The notes under the pieces are model-generated. The model made no database searches. It was given only the letters and a program-made list of their open reading frames with translations, and was not told where the DNA came from. DNA of 41,126 nucleotides from Abyssibacter profundi (GTDB taxonomy: Bacteria; Pseudomonadota; Gammaproteobacteria; Nevskiales; OUC007), in NCBI RefSeq assembly GCF_003151135.1, contig NZ_QEQK01000021.1, positions 1 to 41,126 on the forward strand. Reading direction: 5' to 3'. Shown here piece after piece: positions 27,701 to 35,956 of the stretch. A program made the position numbers and the translations under genes. Position 1 is the first letter of the stretch; each line of letters starts with the position of its first letter.

Positions 27701-30700
27701 CCGCGTCCACACAGTCGGCTTCGGTGAAGCCACCCGTGCCCCCGCTGCCTGTGCCCGCGTCACCCGGCAGCACCGGCGGCACGGCCGGGCATTCGGCGCG
27801 GCTGGCGACGATCCGCTGGGTATTGGTATCGATCAACCGCCCCTGCTCATGCAGGAAGTGCGATTTCTGACACATGCCGAACGCCGTCCGGCGCGGGTAC
27901 TGGTGGGGGTCTTCGTCATCGGCCCGTGGCGGCACATTGCCAATGGGCGGCGAGGCCGTCTTGCCCTCGTCGAACTCGATGAATCCGGACTTGTCCGTCC
28001 GGCAGGGCGCGACGGCGCAGCCGGGTTCGTCGTAGCGGGCCTCGGCATCGCGGCCGACCAGCGGGATGTCCCAGAACGGCGCGGTATCGGGATCACGCGC
28101 GTCGAAGAACGCCTCGCGTGAGGCATAGACGAAAGGCACATCCTCGCCCGGCCGGCGGTGGTACAAATCGCCAACCTGGGTGCCGATGGTCCGCGCCATC
28201 ACCTGGGCACTCCAGTGCGTCACCTGATGATCCGCAAAGGCCGGGTGCAGCAGCACCTGATTGTCCGGCCCACCCAGCGCCTGGTTATCGGTGATGTGAT
28301 GGGCGTAGCCGTTGTTCTCGCTGCGATCCCACAGCATTTGGATCAAGGCAAAGCCGAGGTCTCGATCCAGATCGTTGGTGTAGGACAGATACAGTGGCAA
28401 CGCATACGGAGGCAGCCCGTCAAAGTTGTAGGCCTTGTCAAAATCGACGCTACGCCGTAGCAGCGTCGAATAGTTCATGCCGACCACGCCCAGCACGCCA
28501 CGGGTAATGTCCTTGGACAAGGCCACCACCGGACCGCCGCTGATGCCGCCCTGGGAGTTGCCGTCGTAAAACACCTCGCGGTTGGAAAACACCGGCTGCC
28601 CGGCCTGCTGGAACGCCGGGTGGGCGCCGAATCCGTCCGGATGGCGCAGCGCACGCGCCAGGAACAGGAAGTTCAGCAAACCCTGCTGCGAGGCATCCGG
28701 CACGACCTGGAAATTGGACAGGTCCAGCAGCGAGCCCAGCACGTTCACCAGATCGCCGGTGGAAAAGCCGAACAAGTCGACGCCGCAGAACAGGAAATTG
28801 TGATCCGAAGAGAATTCCGGCACGCGGTCATAGTTCACTGCCTGATGGCCATCGAGCAGGCCGTGGCCGTAAACGCCGGGCCGCGCAGGGTTGTCCGGCG
28901 AGGCATCGGCCGGTATCTGGCAGGTGAAGCGCGTGGTCATCGTACCGGTTGAATCTGGCAGCCCGTCGCCGAAACGCGAGCCCACGGGATCGGCCGGGTT
29001 CAGACCATCCGCCGGGTTGTAGAACAAGCGGTTAGGCGGCAGCGAACCGCCATCGGCGATACCCAGCACCTCGGCACAGCCATCGGCAATGTCGGCCTGC
29101 GGGAAGCTGTTGCATAGCGCTTCCAGCTGCAGGGACAGATTGTCCACCGGGGCGGGGTCCGTCGGCGTGACATAACTGGGTACGGTCAATGTGCCCTCGA
29201 TACGCCGAGCAATGCGCCGCGAGCTGCTATCACCGTAGGGCTGCTCGGTCACACGGTCGATGGTGAAGCCCGGCGCCGCACCCAGATCGGTGATGGCGCC
29301 GCTGGCGTCCTCAACCTGACCCAGGTGATTGCGGAAGGCGTCGTCACGCATATGCCGCAGCCGGGCAATATTGTTTTCCGTACTGGCGACCGTGAAGTCC
29401 CAGGCCAGATACAGCGCCTCGTTACCGGCCGTGGCGATCCCCGCCGACTCCAGCACCGGGAACACGTCGCGGGCCAGTGCATCGCAGCGCTCGGCCACCG
29501 GTGGCAGCTGCGTGGCCCGGGCGTCGCGGCAGGTGGCGAACGCGGGCTGGGCGGTGATCGGAGCACCGGCCTGATCAACCAACGACTTCAGCACCACGAC
29601 ATAGCGCTGCCCTTCATCAAAGTTGGTTGCCGGACGGATTAACATCGCCGCCTGCGCACCCGCGGGGTTGGGCGTGCCCTGCCCCGGCAACAGCAGGCCG
29701 GCATTGAGGTTGATCTCGGCCCAGACCGGATGCGGCTCGCCCGTCTCGGCATTGAGCACCACCACCGAACTGCCGGCGACATCCAGCGACGCCGGGATAT
29801 GGCTCAGCGGCGGCGCGCCGGGGATGCTGCCATCGGCGTTCGCGGCGAGATCCGGCACAAACGTGACCAGCATCTGACCTGGCGAGAAGCCGTCATTGCG
29901 GTTCCACTCGGTGGGTTCGATGGGCTTGCCCGCGGTGTTGCGCGGCATGGCCAGCACATCAAAATTCACCCGTCGGCCGGTCCCCGCCGCCTGTGGGCTG
30001 CCCTCCGGTGCGGTCACGGTGAAATGGTTGCTGGGAAACGGCAGCAGGCAGTGCGCCGGGTCCAGCACATCACAACCGGCCACGGCGGCCTGCAGGGCAT
30101 CACCGATCAGCATGCTGTCGTCGGGCTCATCGCTGCCCGCGCCCTCGAATACGGCGCACACGCCTTCGGGCAGACCGGCATCGCGGCAGGGTTCAGCCAG
30201 CGGGGTATCCGGGTTGAGCAGGCTGCAGAATTCCTCCGGCCCGCCATTGTCCAGACAGGCACCGGCCAGACCGCGCTGCACGTAGTCCATCCGCTGGCCG
30301 ATGATGTTGAAGATGCAACCCTCGGCCGCCGGGTCGGCCTCGCAGGCCTGCAGATAGGGCGGCACCTGCTCGCTGTTCTCGGCATCGAACAAGGGCAGAT
30401 AACCCTGTGCGCGCAGCAGCGGCGCCGTCAGCGGCCCCAGCGAGACAAATTCCTCGTAGCCGGTAAACGGCAGGGTGAAGCCATCGTCGCCGCTGGCGTT
30501 GATGTAGCTGAACTCCTCCTCGGGCAGGATGTAGCCGAAGGAGTTCTGGGTCAGGCCCAGCAACATCACATGATCGCCGGGCGCGGCCAAGGAGCGGACG
30601 AATGCGCCGAACGTGCCGGTTGCCTCTCCGGGCAATGTCACCAGCTCCAGCCCGCTTCCGGTCTCACCCAGACTGACCCGCGACACCAGCGTCTGCGCGG

Positions 30701-33700
30701 TGGGCGTGACCTGCGGCAGCGTGGTTAGCACCGGGGCGATCTCCGGACCGATGCCGGGAATATCCGCCACCGGCAGCTCCAGGAAATCGTAGTAGCGGTT
30801 GAATGCGCCCAGCAGCCCGGCACCGATGAACAAAGGATTGGTCACGGGCAGCAACACGGTTTCATGCCGCACGGTCAGGCCACCATCGATGATGCGGTCC
30901 AGCGTGAAGCCTTCGGCATCTGTGGCCATGCCGGCGCCGCGGCTGCGCACCCGGTCGTAGGGTGTCTCGCCGCTGGTCGGCCCAGAGGCCGAGGCATCGG
31001 CGATGGGGCCGTTGAAGTACAGGGACACGCTGCCCGGATACTGCTGCTCCAGATGGTCCACCGCACCGAGGATGTAGTCCGGGTGCGGCACACGCGGGTC
31101 CTCGTTGATCGAGGTCGGGTGGGCGTTGAACTGCAGCAAGGTGCCCAGCACCTCACCGCTGCGCAGGCCGCGGGCCTTCATCAGCGTGGCCAGGGTGTCG
31201 GCGTCTTCCTCGGGGTCGAGCCGGCGAGGCCGCCGGTAGTTGTTCCACTGCGCCATGTCGCCATGGCTGACCTCGAGCTGCGCCGGCTCCAGCCCGGCCA
31301 TGGCTTCCAGCGCGACCTGGGCAGCCGCCGGGTACAGCGTGTTGCGAATCCAGTCCTGCGGCACACCACCCCACAAGCCTTGCAGATCGGCGCCGGCGTG
31401 GCTGTGCGTCTGGCCAAAGAGAATGTTGTCCGCCGCGATGCCCGTGGCCGCGACAACGGCCGCGCGCAGCTCGTTCTGGATCACATTGCCGGCCCCGATG
31501 GCGTCGAGCACCAGGAACAACACCTGGGTGCGCGAGTCATCGGCGTTGCGCTGTTCGACGAACAACGCACGAATCCAGGTCTGCTCAGGGCCATGCGGCC
31601 CTTCATGGAAACGCTCGGACGCCGGCTCCGTCAGGTTCTCGCCCAGGGCACCAAACGGATCGGGGAAATTCCCGGCCGGGTCGATGCCAAAGCCGCCCAG
31701 GTTGAACTTCTGCAGGTGGGTCGCCCCTGCGAATCGCGGCTCTTCGATGCCGTCGATATGCGCCTGGGACGGCACCACCGAGGCTTTGGCTGCGCCGATG
31801 CGCAGCTTACCCACGGGAATGTCGTACACACCGACGGTGACGGTATCGGTATCCGATTTGCCACGCGCATCGGTCACCGTCACCTGGAAGACCAGCTCGC
31901 TGTCGGCCTCGACTTCCGGTGCGACGAAGTTGGCCACCGCGGAGTCCGCCTCGGTCAACTCGGCCGTGGGCCCGCTGAGCTGGGTCCAGGCGTAGTCGGT
32001 GATCTCGTCATCGGCATCGGTACTGGCGGCCGCGCTCAGCACCACGGTCTGGCCTTCGTCGGTTTGCTGATCGGCCCCGGCATCCGCCACCGGCGGCTCG
32101 TTGGGCGTTATCGTCACGCTCAGCTCATCGCTGGCCGAGGCGCCCTCGTTGTCGGTCACCACCAGGCGCAGGGTTAGCGTGCTGGGCACGTCGACATCCG
32201 GCGCCGTGAACTGCGCCACCGGCTGGTCGGCATCATCGATGGTCAGATCGGCGTCGATCACCGACCAGGCGTACTGCTGAATCGTGCCGTCGCTGTCGGC
32301 ACTCGCCTGGCCGTCCAGCGTCACCACATCCAGCGCATCGACGGCCTGGTCTTCACCGGCCGCCGCGGTCGGCGCGGCGTTTACCGGCTGCACGTTCACG
32401 GTCATCTGATCACTGGCCGTTGCGCCTTCGGCATCGGTCACCGTCACCTCAAACCGCAGGCTTAACACCTCGGTCGTCACCGGCGCGACGAACCGCGCCT
32501 GGGCGGTGTCGGCGGCCTCCAATGTCACCGCGGTGCCCGCCTGCTGCTGCCAGGCGAACTGCAACGCATCGCCGTCGGCATCGCTGCTGGCCGAGGCATC
32601 CAGTGTCACCTCGGTCTGCTCGTTGACAGTCTGATCATCGCCCGCCGCCGCCACGGGCGGGGCATTACCGGCCCGCACCGTCACCCGCACTTGATCGCGG
32701 GCGCTGGCGCCGTCGTTATCGGTCACGGTGAGTTCAAAAACCAGGACTTGCTCGGCCGGCGTATCCGGGGCCACGAACCGGGCCTGCGGGGTGTCGGCAT
32801 CCACAAGCGTGATCGCGCTGCTGTTGAGCACCTGCCAGGCGTAGCTGACCAGCGCGCCGTCGCTGTCGGCACTGGCGCGACCATCCAGCGTGACGTCCGC
32901 TGCCGGGTCGACGGTCTGATCGGCACCTGCATCGGCCGTGGGCACTGCATTCACCGGCGGGTTGCCCGGCACATCACGGACGATGACCGACACCACATCG
33001 GCCGAGCGCGCACCCTGGTCGTCGGTGGCGACAACCTGGAACTCCAGCCGCGTATCGGTATTGACCTGCGGCGCGGAGAACGTGGCGTTGGCGGACTGCG
33101 CAGCCGTCAGGCTCACAGCCGGGCCGGCGACCTGCGTCCATGCCAGCCCCGTCACGCTGCCATCGCTGTCGGTGGCGCTGGCCGACAAGGTGGCGCTGCT
33201 GCCTTCGGACACCTCGGCCGGCGCCTGCGCCGTGACCAGGGGCGGCGTGTTGGGCTCGGGGTCGGCGAGTTCGTCCTGTGTCTGCTGGAAATGCGCAGCC
33301 GCCGCCTCGGCGCTGACCAGGCTGCGACTGGTCTTGCGAGCGGCCAGCCCACCCGTGGCTGCGGCAATGAACTCGGCCACGGCCGGGTCAGCTCCGAACT
33401 CGTCCAGGGATTGGGCAAAGTCCAGGCTGCGACCCAGCCCCGCCGTGCGGGTTTGCCGGGTCAGCGTGAGTCCGGTGTCGGGATCGGCGTCCGCATCTAG
33501 CGTCAGCATCAAGCGAATGATGTTGAGCACGGCCGGCGGATCGGCGAACAGATCCTCGCCTGTGGCACCCGGCACCAGCTCCACCGGCGTGATGACGGCG
33601 GCGCCAGGGGCCGAACCCAGCTGGATATCGCCGATGCTGAACTGCACCGACTCGCCCGCGTCGTAATCGAACTGGCCCAGCGCATTGGTCAGCTGCTGCT

Positions 33701-33869
33701 GCCCCGCGGCGCGTACCTGCAAGCCGGCCACGCGCGCATCGACGAAGACGCCGCTCAGGCGTTCGGGCGGCTGAGTCACGGGCGGATTGTCACCGCTACC
33801 GCTGCCACCGCCCCCACAGGCACACACCAAGCTCGTGGCCGCAAGGGCCAGCACGCGACGCATCGTCAT
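21750..33869 (-). CDS. Giant multi-domain secreted lipoprotein: PKD repeats plus two ceramidase-like and two serine-hydrolase domains
   Basis: A 4,039-residue lipoprotein (lipobox LVCAC, Cys18, then a Gly/Ser linker). In order: an N-terminal domain (to about 205); five PKD/Ig-like repeats of about 92 residues (about 205-680); ceramidase-like domain 1 (from about 690, QTHSHAGADLQGLWGG near 820); a Cys-rich linker (about 1160-1260); a lipase-like domain (from about 1275, GNSQGG near 1770); a second Cys-rich linker (about 2045-2145); a CBM9/DOMON-like sandwich (about 2170); an esterase (from about 2460; GYSMGG near 2575, HGTTDELVP, YEHFS near 2695); a third Cys linker (about 2935-3000); ceramidase-like domain 2 (from about 3010, VSHSHASPFYS near 3122) and a beta-rich tail. 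GGGAG lies eight bases before ATG 33869. No stop interrupts 12.1 kb. Substrates are unproven; sphingolipid or ester breakdown at the cell surface is likely. Confidence 0.88.
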   Translation of the reverse strand: MTMRRVLALAATSLVCACGGGGSGSGDNPPVTQPPERLSGVFVDARVAGLQVRAAGQQQLTNALGQFDYDAGESVQFSIGDIQLGSAPGAAVITPVELVPGATGEDLFADPPAVLNIIRLMLTLDADADPDTGLTLTRQTRTAGLGRSLDFAQSLDEFGADPAVAEFIAAATGGLAARKTSRSLVSAEAAAAHFQQTQDELADPEPNTPPLVTAQAPAEVSEGSSATLSASATDSDGSVTGLAWTQVAGPAVSLTAAQSANATFSAPQVNTDTRLEFQVVATDDQGARSADVVSVIVRDVPGNPPVNAVPTADAGADQTVDPAADVTLDGRASADSDGALVSYAWQVLNSSAITLVDADTPQARFVAPDTPAEQVLVFELTVTDNDGASARDQVRVTVRAGNAPPVAAAGDDQTVNEQTEVTLDASASSDADGDALQFAWQQQAGTAVTLEAADTAQARFVAPVTTEVLSLRFEVTVTDAEGATASDQMTVNVQPVNAAPTAAAGEDQAVDALDVVTLDGQASADSDGTIQQYAWSVIDADLTIDDADQPVAQFTAPDVDVPSTLTLRLVVTDNEGASASDELSVTITPNEPPVADAGADQQTDEGQTVVLSAAASTDADDEITDYAWTQLSGPTAELTEADSAVANFVAPEVEADSELVFQVTVTDARGKSDTDTVTVGVYDIPVGKLRIGAAKASVVPSQAHIDGIEEPRFAGATHLQKFNLGGFGIDPAGNFPDPFGALGENLTEPASERFHEGPHGPEQTWIRALFVEQRNADDSRTQVLFLVLDAIGAGNVIQNELRAAVVAATGIAADNILFGQTHSHAGADLQGLWGGVPQDWIRNTLYPAAAQVALEAMAGLEPAQLEVSHGDMAQWNNYRRPRRLDPEEDADTLATLMKARGLRSGEVLGTLLQFNAHPTSINEDPRVPHPDYILGAVDHLEQQYPGSVSLYFNGPIADASASGPTSGETPYDRVRSRGAGMATDAEGFTLDRIIDGGLTVRHETVLLPVTNPLFIGAGLLGAFNRYYDFLELPVADIPGIGPEIAPVLTTLPQVTPTAQTLVSRVSLGETGSGLELVTLPGEATGTFGAFVRSLAAPGDHVMLLGLTQNSFGYILPEEEFSYINASGDDGFTLPFTGYEEFVSLGPLTAPLLRAQGYLPLFDAENSEQVPPYLQACEADPAAEGCIFNIIGQRMDYVQRGLAGACLDNGGPEEFCSLLNPDTPLAEPCRDAGLPEGVCAVFEGAGSDEPDDSMLIGDALQAAVAGCDVLDPAHCLLPFPSNHFTVTAPEGSPQAAGTGRRVNFDVLAMPRNTAGKPIEPTEWNRNDGFSPGQMLVTFVPDLAANADGSIPGAPPLSHIPASLDVAGSSVVVLNAETGEPHPVWAEINLNAGLLLPGQGTPNPAGAQAAMLIRPATNFDEGQRYVVVLKSLVDQAGAPITAQPAFATCRDARATQLPPVAERCDALARDVFPVLESAGIATAGNEALYLAWDFTVASTENNIARLRHMRDDAFRNHLGQVEDASGAITDLGAAPGFTIDRVTEQPYGDSSSRRIARRIEGTLTVPSYVTPTDPAPVDNLSLQLEALCNSFPQADIADGCAEVLGIADGGSLPPNRLFYNPADGLNPADPVGSRFGDGLPDSTGTMTTRFTCQIPADASPDNPARPGVYGHGLLDGHQAVNYDRVPEFSSDHNFLFCGVDLFGFSTGDLVNVLGSLLDLSNFQVVPDASQQGLLNFLFLARALRHPDGFGAHPAFQQAGQPVFSNREVFYDGNSQGGISGGPVVALSKDITRGVLGVVGMNYSTLLRRSVDFDKAYNFDGLPPYALPLYLSYTNDLDRDLGFALIQMLWDRSENNGYAHHITDNQALGGPDNQVLLHPAFADHQVTHWSAQVMARTIGTQVGDLYHRRPGEDVPFVYASREAFFDARDPDTAPFWDIPLVGRDAEARYDEPGCAVAPCRTDKSGFIEFDEGKTASPPIGNVPPRADDEDPHQYPRRTAFGMCQKSHFLHEQGRLIDTNTQRIVASRAECPAVPPVLPGDAGTGSGGTGGFTEADCVDAASQISEEGAEAFCAAVFALSPPDVEGFAAAIQQCGFDESGPNCVFNAGFDHLGGDTLALLLATVAEQCDASGDDLCAAFNDAVPDVLPALSRPLVRGGLVSEALPPVVPSHKTVDGNPSDWAGASSYLGGTQHWSAGEHVYTDYLFDARGADNGDDARRLALLGPVIEINDRARRIDQLEQAVGDQLGVPKPVGASDSYGETGLADGTDLHELRLASNGSELFVLARLVNLVDAATADLLLLFDTQDDAPRGAGIGHGLQTDQFDLAVRLRQGSVTAWSIASGEAVELGGVVQASAEHNAVEAVLPLEALAVDGLLRMTALTLDAEGRPSNVAYRFGEPIAGVYNEQHQALALHAGRVDAFVNLIDVASMTGGLSERVRPGVGYHERQFLSGANISTEGGENGRLQHYGLYIPSGYDGSTPTPITYWLHYRGGKGHSGAAWTPRLIRQLGEDVGNIVVTPRGRGTSSWYTTDAHQDVFEVMMDVEGLDVSDRAPTVDAATGLAQALALNVDSRRRYLSGYSMGGYGTYLFGLLYPDLFAAGYSSSGATTQGAWTGIGPDVDLCTQTFEAGGESGSACFIEANDGDANAQLNFRLLENARHFPLSIHHGTTDELVPFPGVERLADRLTELGYRSDFLRFIGYEHFSQAAIDEWVDGARYLQRFAIDPNPRQVTYKLVPALVDALNTVRPDPRDATFAFAPDGAYWVDGLVVRGVDPANPRDTSVTGQIDVTSQALPGASIVPVPQTGLWPDAPAASSPILAAGHSTPFVRSGLEWVEVGDEPLANAFEATLTGLTAASLDVTRMALDLSQPVDGQVMTDGDVTLRLTALSVEVDLWVNGQRQARRVAGEIDIALPAGLHTVQLLPPGQTPATAPPPPSNVSEAAEAAVTELQAQCDAQSPSSEFCEVFDLLTGTLLLGAEQALGMLAQQCEALLAGAPECALIADVPLGGDGVAKAGAAIVDASWHMGPSAGQFAATGAGVDGGRGYDPYMHATRKVSSDTLADRITTRALVVEGGNGKRVAVATNDLYLPNDLMRRRLVQLLAEHDALAVLEGRTPTGITEANLAMTVSHSHASPFYSTPAFGTWIFQDVFDIRFYDYMAQQMRDAIVEAAESMRPVTMGGAAVYANDVRGHTYGPKISQEQRSPNTPAGQPYDYTTRQLYVLRFDDAVTGDNLINWVVLGVHPEWVWGEEVISGDLTHATMRLLDRETGAINLMSQSETGTAGPHKDERAHDGAERHEYQEAAFAGAHRAALQAADTVLEALERIATDTPWDPHQFAARSNDFVVDYAYQRFAPPVTRPIPGVSNCNADRLYYDANPGVPVIGFPDCEHVADDVEGTVVEPFEDALTEFFGEEPPVSYDDVHAALTSVTGGLADQLAELGVPLPVSYSATTLGLVEEQATVPIQAFKLGDVAVTFCPCEQFTDPALNVISRLNQVAGDIHTGWDWDVGYAGDNPLRDPGANGDFVHGADEVGCTVDADTAVCPHPSRGNGSLLSTTRTAFDVMKAQIHNNAAGWDDELIRADANGGLWTPLHAEAEPTDPAQILGNFTHEEHPDQGYGLVIPVGMANDYWGYMPAYREYRAHDHYRKALAGLGPHGADFLATRMSRLAASLNGGAGMMPSPRDLAYLAESGRAELLAQSLGEIGRGVRLVYDLTQPTDGGTPSIVTQPQDIERFDAATVQWIGGATWLGMPTVTVERLEGEQWIVVGDQQGEVPLHVDFLGGTYIEGDGDFQGVVIPDPADYGAWRAGQFEWVWTAGYEAFASEVAVTDANDSSRPLGPYATPAGTYRFVIAGQRQDLGGPVDYALTSDPFEVRPWGGITAEQAAVNAGIVRFGLGPVTVHEAFQRGANTREPTNQFGPRTVGPIDYPDTWSVVAAGDASLMPWLRNERNMHRYAGGVEEQYCHRCSFRPWRDTGVGEQVEVTTVEAGGQIRTVPAQSPDGLNWEATVGDGPAYIAPGGIRDAYGNTNRSCINLVGDACPTS

Positions 33870-34228
33870 GTTGTCGTCTCCCACAACCTGCAGCCTGCAG
33901 GTCGCCACACCGGTCGAATCATTAGCGGGGCCCGCTCAGACGACGGGCCACCTTATTGATCGTTCAGTCTGCGCCAATCGATGGGTTCATCACATCGTAA
34001 AAATGACTCAAGGCCACAACAGGCCCGACCGGTGGCAGGCGGGGCGCCGACACCGCCGACCCGCACCCAGGCCTTTACGGCGGCTTTACAAAAAGCCGCC
34101 AACTTGCCGACGAGCGGCGGGCAAGAACGCGTTTTTTAGCAGCACGTTCAGTCAAAACTTGACACAAGATTCAGCAGAAAACGCCTACCGTCGAAGCATC
34201 ACAATAAAGTGCGGCGAAGAGACGATTC
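33870..34228. promoter_or_regulatory. Divergent intergenic region between the giant gene and a small wHTH-like gene
   Basis: About 360 bases without a gene. Seen: a 17-base palindrome ACCTGCAG-C-CTGCAGGT (33886-33902) in the leader of the giant gene, a stem-loop GGCGGCTTT/AAAGCCGCC (34079-34100), and a TTGACA -35-like hexamer (34159-34164) pointing to the plus-strand gene without a good -10. No RNA gene was recognised. Confidence 0.45.
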
Positions 34229-34675
34229 ATGGAGCATCAAGACGACCCAGCCCGACAAGACCGTCGCTCGGATGACCGCTCACCCGGCACCGAGCTATTT
34301 CAAACGCTGGTGGATCGCGCCGTTAAGGACGTGCTGCGCCTGGGCTCCGAACTCCCCGTCAGTTGCCCGAAACCCTTGCTGGATATCGTCGAGGCGCTCA
34401 CAGAACGCATGAAGCTGCGCGCCAGCGACGTCATCGATGCCGTCGAGCGACTGGAAGCGCAGCGTGAGGTCGTGGTCATCAGCACCGCGGTGGGCTGGTC
34501 GATTCGCCTGGCGACTTCGGATGAGGCCAGCCGCAACAGCGCGACACCCGGCCCGACCAGCGAATCGCCCTGGCCGCTGATTCGAGAACAACTGGACGCC
34601 ATGCGCGCCATTGCCGACGACCGCTACTCGCTGGAATTTGCCGAACAGCGACAGGCCGGCAACCACGCCTCGTAA
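34229..34675 (+). CDS. Hypothetical protein with a possible winged-helix segment
   Basis: A 148-residue acidic/basic protein. After a charged, disordered-looking N-terminus, residues about 25-95 read like a compact helical domain followed by MKLRASDVIDAVERLEAQREVVVISTAVGWSIRLA, a pattern resembling recognition helix plus beta-wing of a winged helix. No named family was recognised. It is transcribed divergently from the giant hydrolase gene, so a regulatory link is conceivable but unproven. Upstream ribosome site is poor, though a TTGACA lies 65 bases before the start. Confidence 0.6.
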   Translation: MEHQDDPARQDRRSDDRSPGTELFQTLVDRAVKDVLRLGSELPVSCPKPLLDIVEALTERMKLRASDVIDAVERLEAQREVVVISTAVGWSIRLATSDEASRNSATPGPTSESPWPLIREQLDAMRAIADDRYSLEFAEQRQAGNHAS

Positions 34676-34701
34676 ATTGGGGGTTGCGCCGGCGCCGGGC
34701 G

Positions 34702-35844
34702 TCAGTCCGCGAGCGAGGCCAGCCGCCTGAGCAAGGCCACCACGTCCGGGCCGGTCTGGTAGATCCCGAACCCGAAACGCAGGCGGTCACCTCGCACATC
34801 GGTCATGACCCCAGCCTCGGCCAGGCGCTGGTGCAGCGTGGCGGCCATCGGCGTGCGAAAGGTCAGAAAATTGCCGCGCGAATGCGGCTCGGGCGGCACC
34901 AGCATGTCGCGCGTCAGTCCACCCGCCGGCAGGCCATCGAGCAACTGCTGCTGCAGGGTTTCGACATGCAGATGGATGAGTCCCGGCGTCAGGTGCTGCT
35001 GCTCCAACCACCCCTGCACGGCATTGAAGCGGTACAAGGCCGTCGGGTCGAAGGTGGACCCGGCAAAGCGCATGGCATTCGCGGCATAGGCCACGCCCTG
35101 CTGGGCACCCGATAATCCGTCGAACCCCGCAAACCAGCCCGTGTTGACCGGCCGCTCGCCCCAGCCAGGGGGGCAGTGCATGAAACAGGCCCCCTCTCCC
35201 GCCATGGCGTACTTGTATCCACCGGCCAGGTAGAACGCCCGGTGGGCGATGGTCGAGCAATCCACCTCCATCGCCATGAAGGCGTGGTAGCCATCGATGG
35301 CGACAACCGCTTCGGGCGATTGCACGGCGGCCACCGCCGCCGGTAGATCCGGCACCACAAAGCCGGAGTTGAAGAACACCTGCGACAGGTAGACCAGATC
35401 GAACGCGCCGGCGGCGGCCTCGGCCCAGCGCGACTGGAAACTGTCGAAGGGGGCCACCGGCACGCGCACCGCCGTGGCCAGGCCCGCTTCCTCCCAGCGC
35501 GCCAGCTGACGGGCAAAGGAGTGGAACTCGCTATCGGTGGTCAGCACGCGCATGGGCTGACGCTGCACCGTGCTGGCCAGCCGCAGGACAAACTCATGCA
35601 GGTTGGGGGCGAATACCACGCTCTCCGCCGCGGGCAGCTTGAGCAGCCGGGCGATGTGCCGCTGCGCGGTGGGCACTACAGTGTCGAACACCGGCTCCCA
35701 TTTGGCGTCGATCCAGCGCGCGGCATCATCCCAGGCCTGCAGCTGGGCATCGCGCGCGACATCCGGCCAGGGATGGTGGCTATGGGCGGCAAAGTGCAGC
35801 CGCTCGGGGTCGGCCAGAAAACGGGAGAAGGCAGCGGTATACAT
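34702..35844 (-). CDS. PLP-dependent class V aminotransferase (kynureninase-like)
   Basis: A 380-residue fold-type I PLP enzyme. Asp184 in VAIDGYHAF binds the pyridine nitrogen, and Lys211 in LAGGYKYAMAGEG is the Schiff-base lysine. The overall order and HSHHPWPDV near the start resemble kynureninase and cysteine-desulfurase-like proteins, but no kynurenine pathway genes are nearby, so the substrate is open. ATG 35844 has no visible ribosome site, because a MITE-end relic begins six bases upstream. It converges with the hypothetical gene at 34229-34675. Confidence 0.85.
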   Translation of the reverse strand: MYTAAFSRFLADPERLHFAAHSHHPWPDVARDAQLQAWDDAARWIDAKWEPVFDTVVPTAQRHIARLLKLPAAESVVFAPNLHEFVLRLASTVQRQPMRVLTTDSEFHSFARQLARWEEAGLATAVRVPVAPFDSFQSRWAEAAAGAFDLVYLSQVFFNSGFVVPDLPAAVAAVQSPEAVVAIDGYHAFMAMEVDCSTIAHRAFYLAGGYKYAMAGEGACFMHCPPGWGERPVNTGWFAGFDGLSGAQQGVAYAANAMRFAGSTFDPTALYRFNAVQGWLEQQHLTPGLIHLHVETLQQQLLDGLPAGGLTRDMLVPPEPHSRGNFLTFRTPMAATLHQRLAEAGVMTDVRGDRLRFGFGIYQTGPDVVALLRRLASLAD

Positions 35845-35849
35845 GCGTT

Positions 35850-35888
35850 AAGGAAACACGAATCTATTCGCACCGCCAAGTTGCTGCG
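35850..35888 (+). repeat. Solo MITE-end relic upstream of the PLP-enzyme gene
   Basis: AAGGAAACACGAATCTATTC followed by GCACCGCCAAGTTGCTGC is a diverged copy of the left end of the MITE at 20130-20395. Only one end is present. It directly abuts the start region of the minus-strand gene, as does the relic at 5904-5947. Confidence 0.65.
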
Positions 35889-35956
35889 CGCGCTGCGCAA
35901 AGCCGCCCGCGCTCGTGCGACACTGCGGGGCAGACTTCACCGTATGACTGGATGCC

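Noticed and set aside
31830-33255. DNA repeat array of about 276-bp units
   Set aside because: It is the coding sequence of the five PKD-like protein repeats, diverged at DNA level, not a separate repeat element.
21750-33900. Many long plus-strand reading frames opposite the giant gene (several over 300 codons)
   Set aside because: They are shadows caused by high GC at third positions. They show no domains, while the minus frame has continuous recognisable domains.
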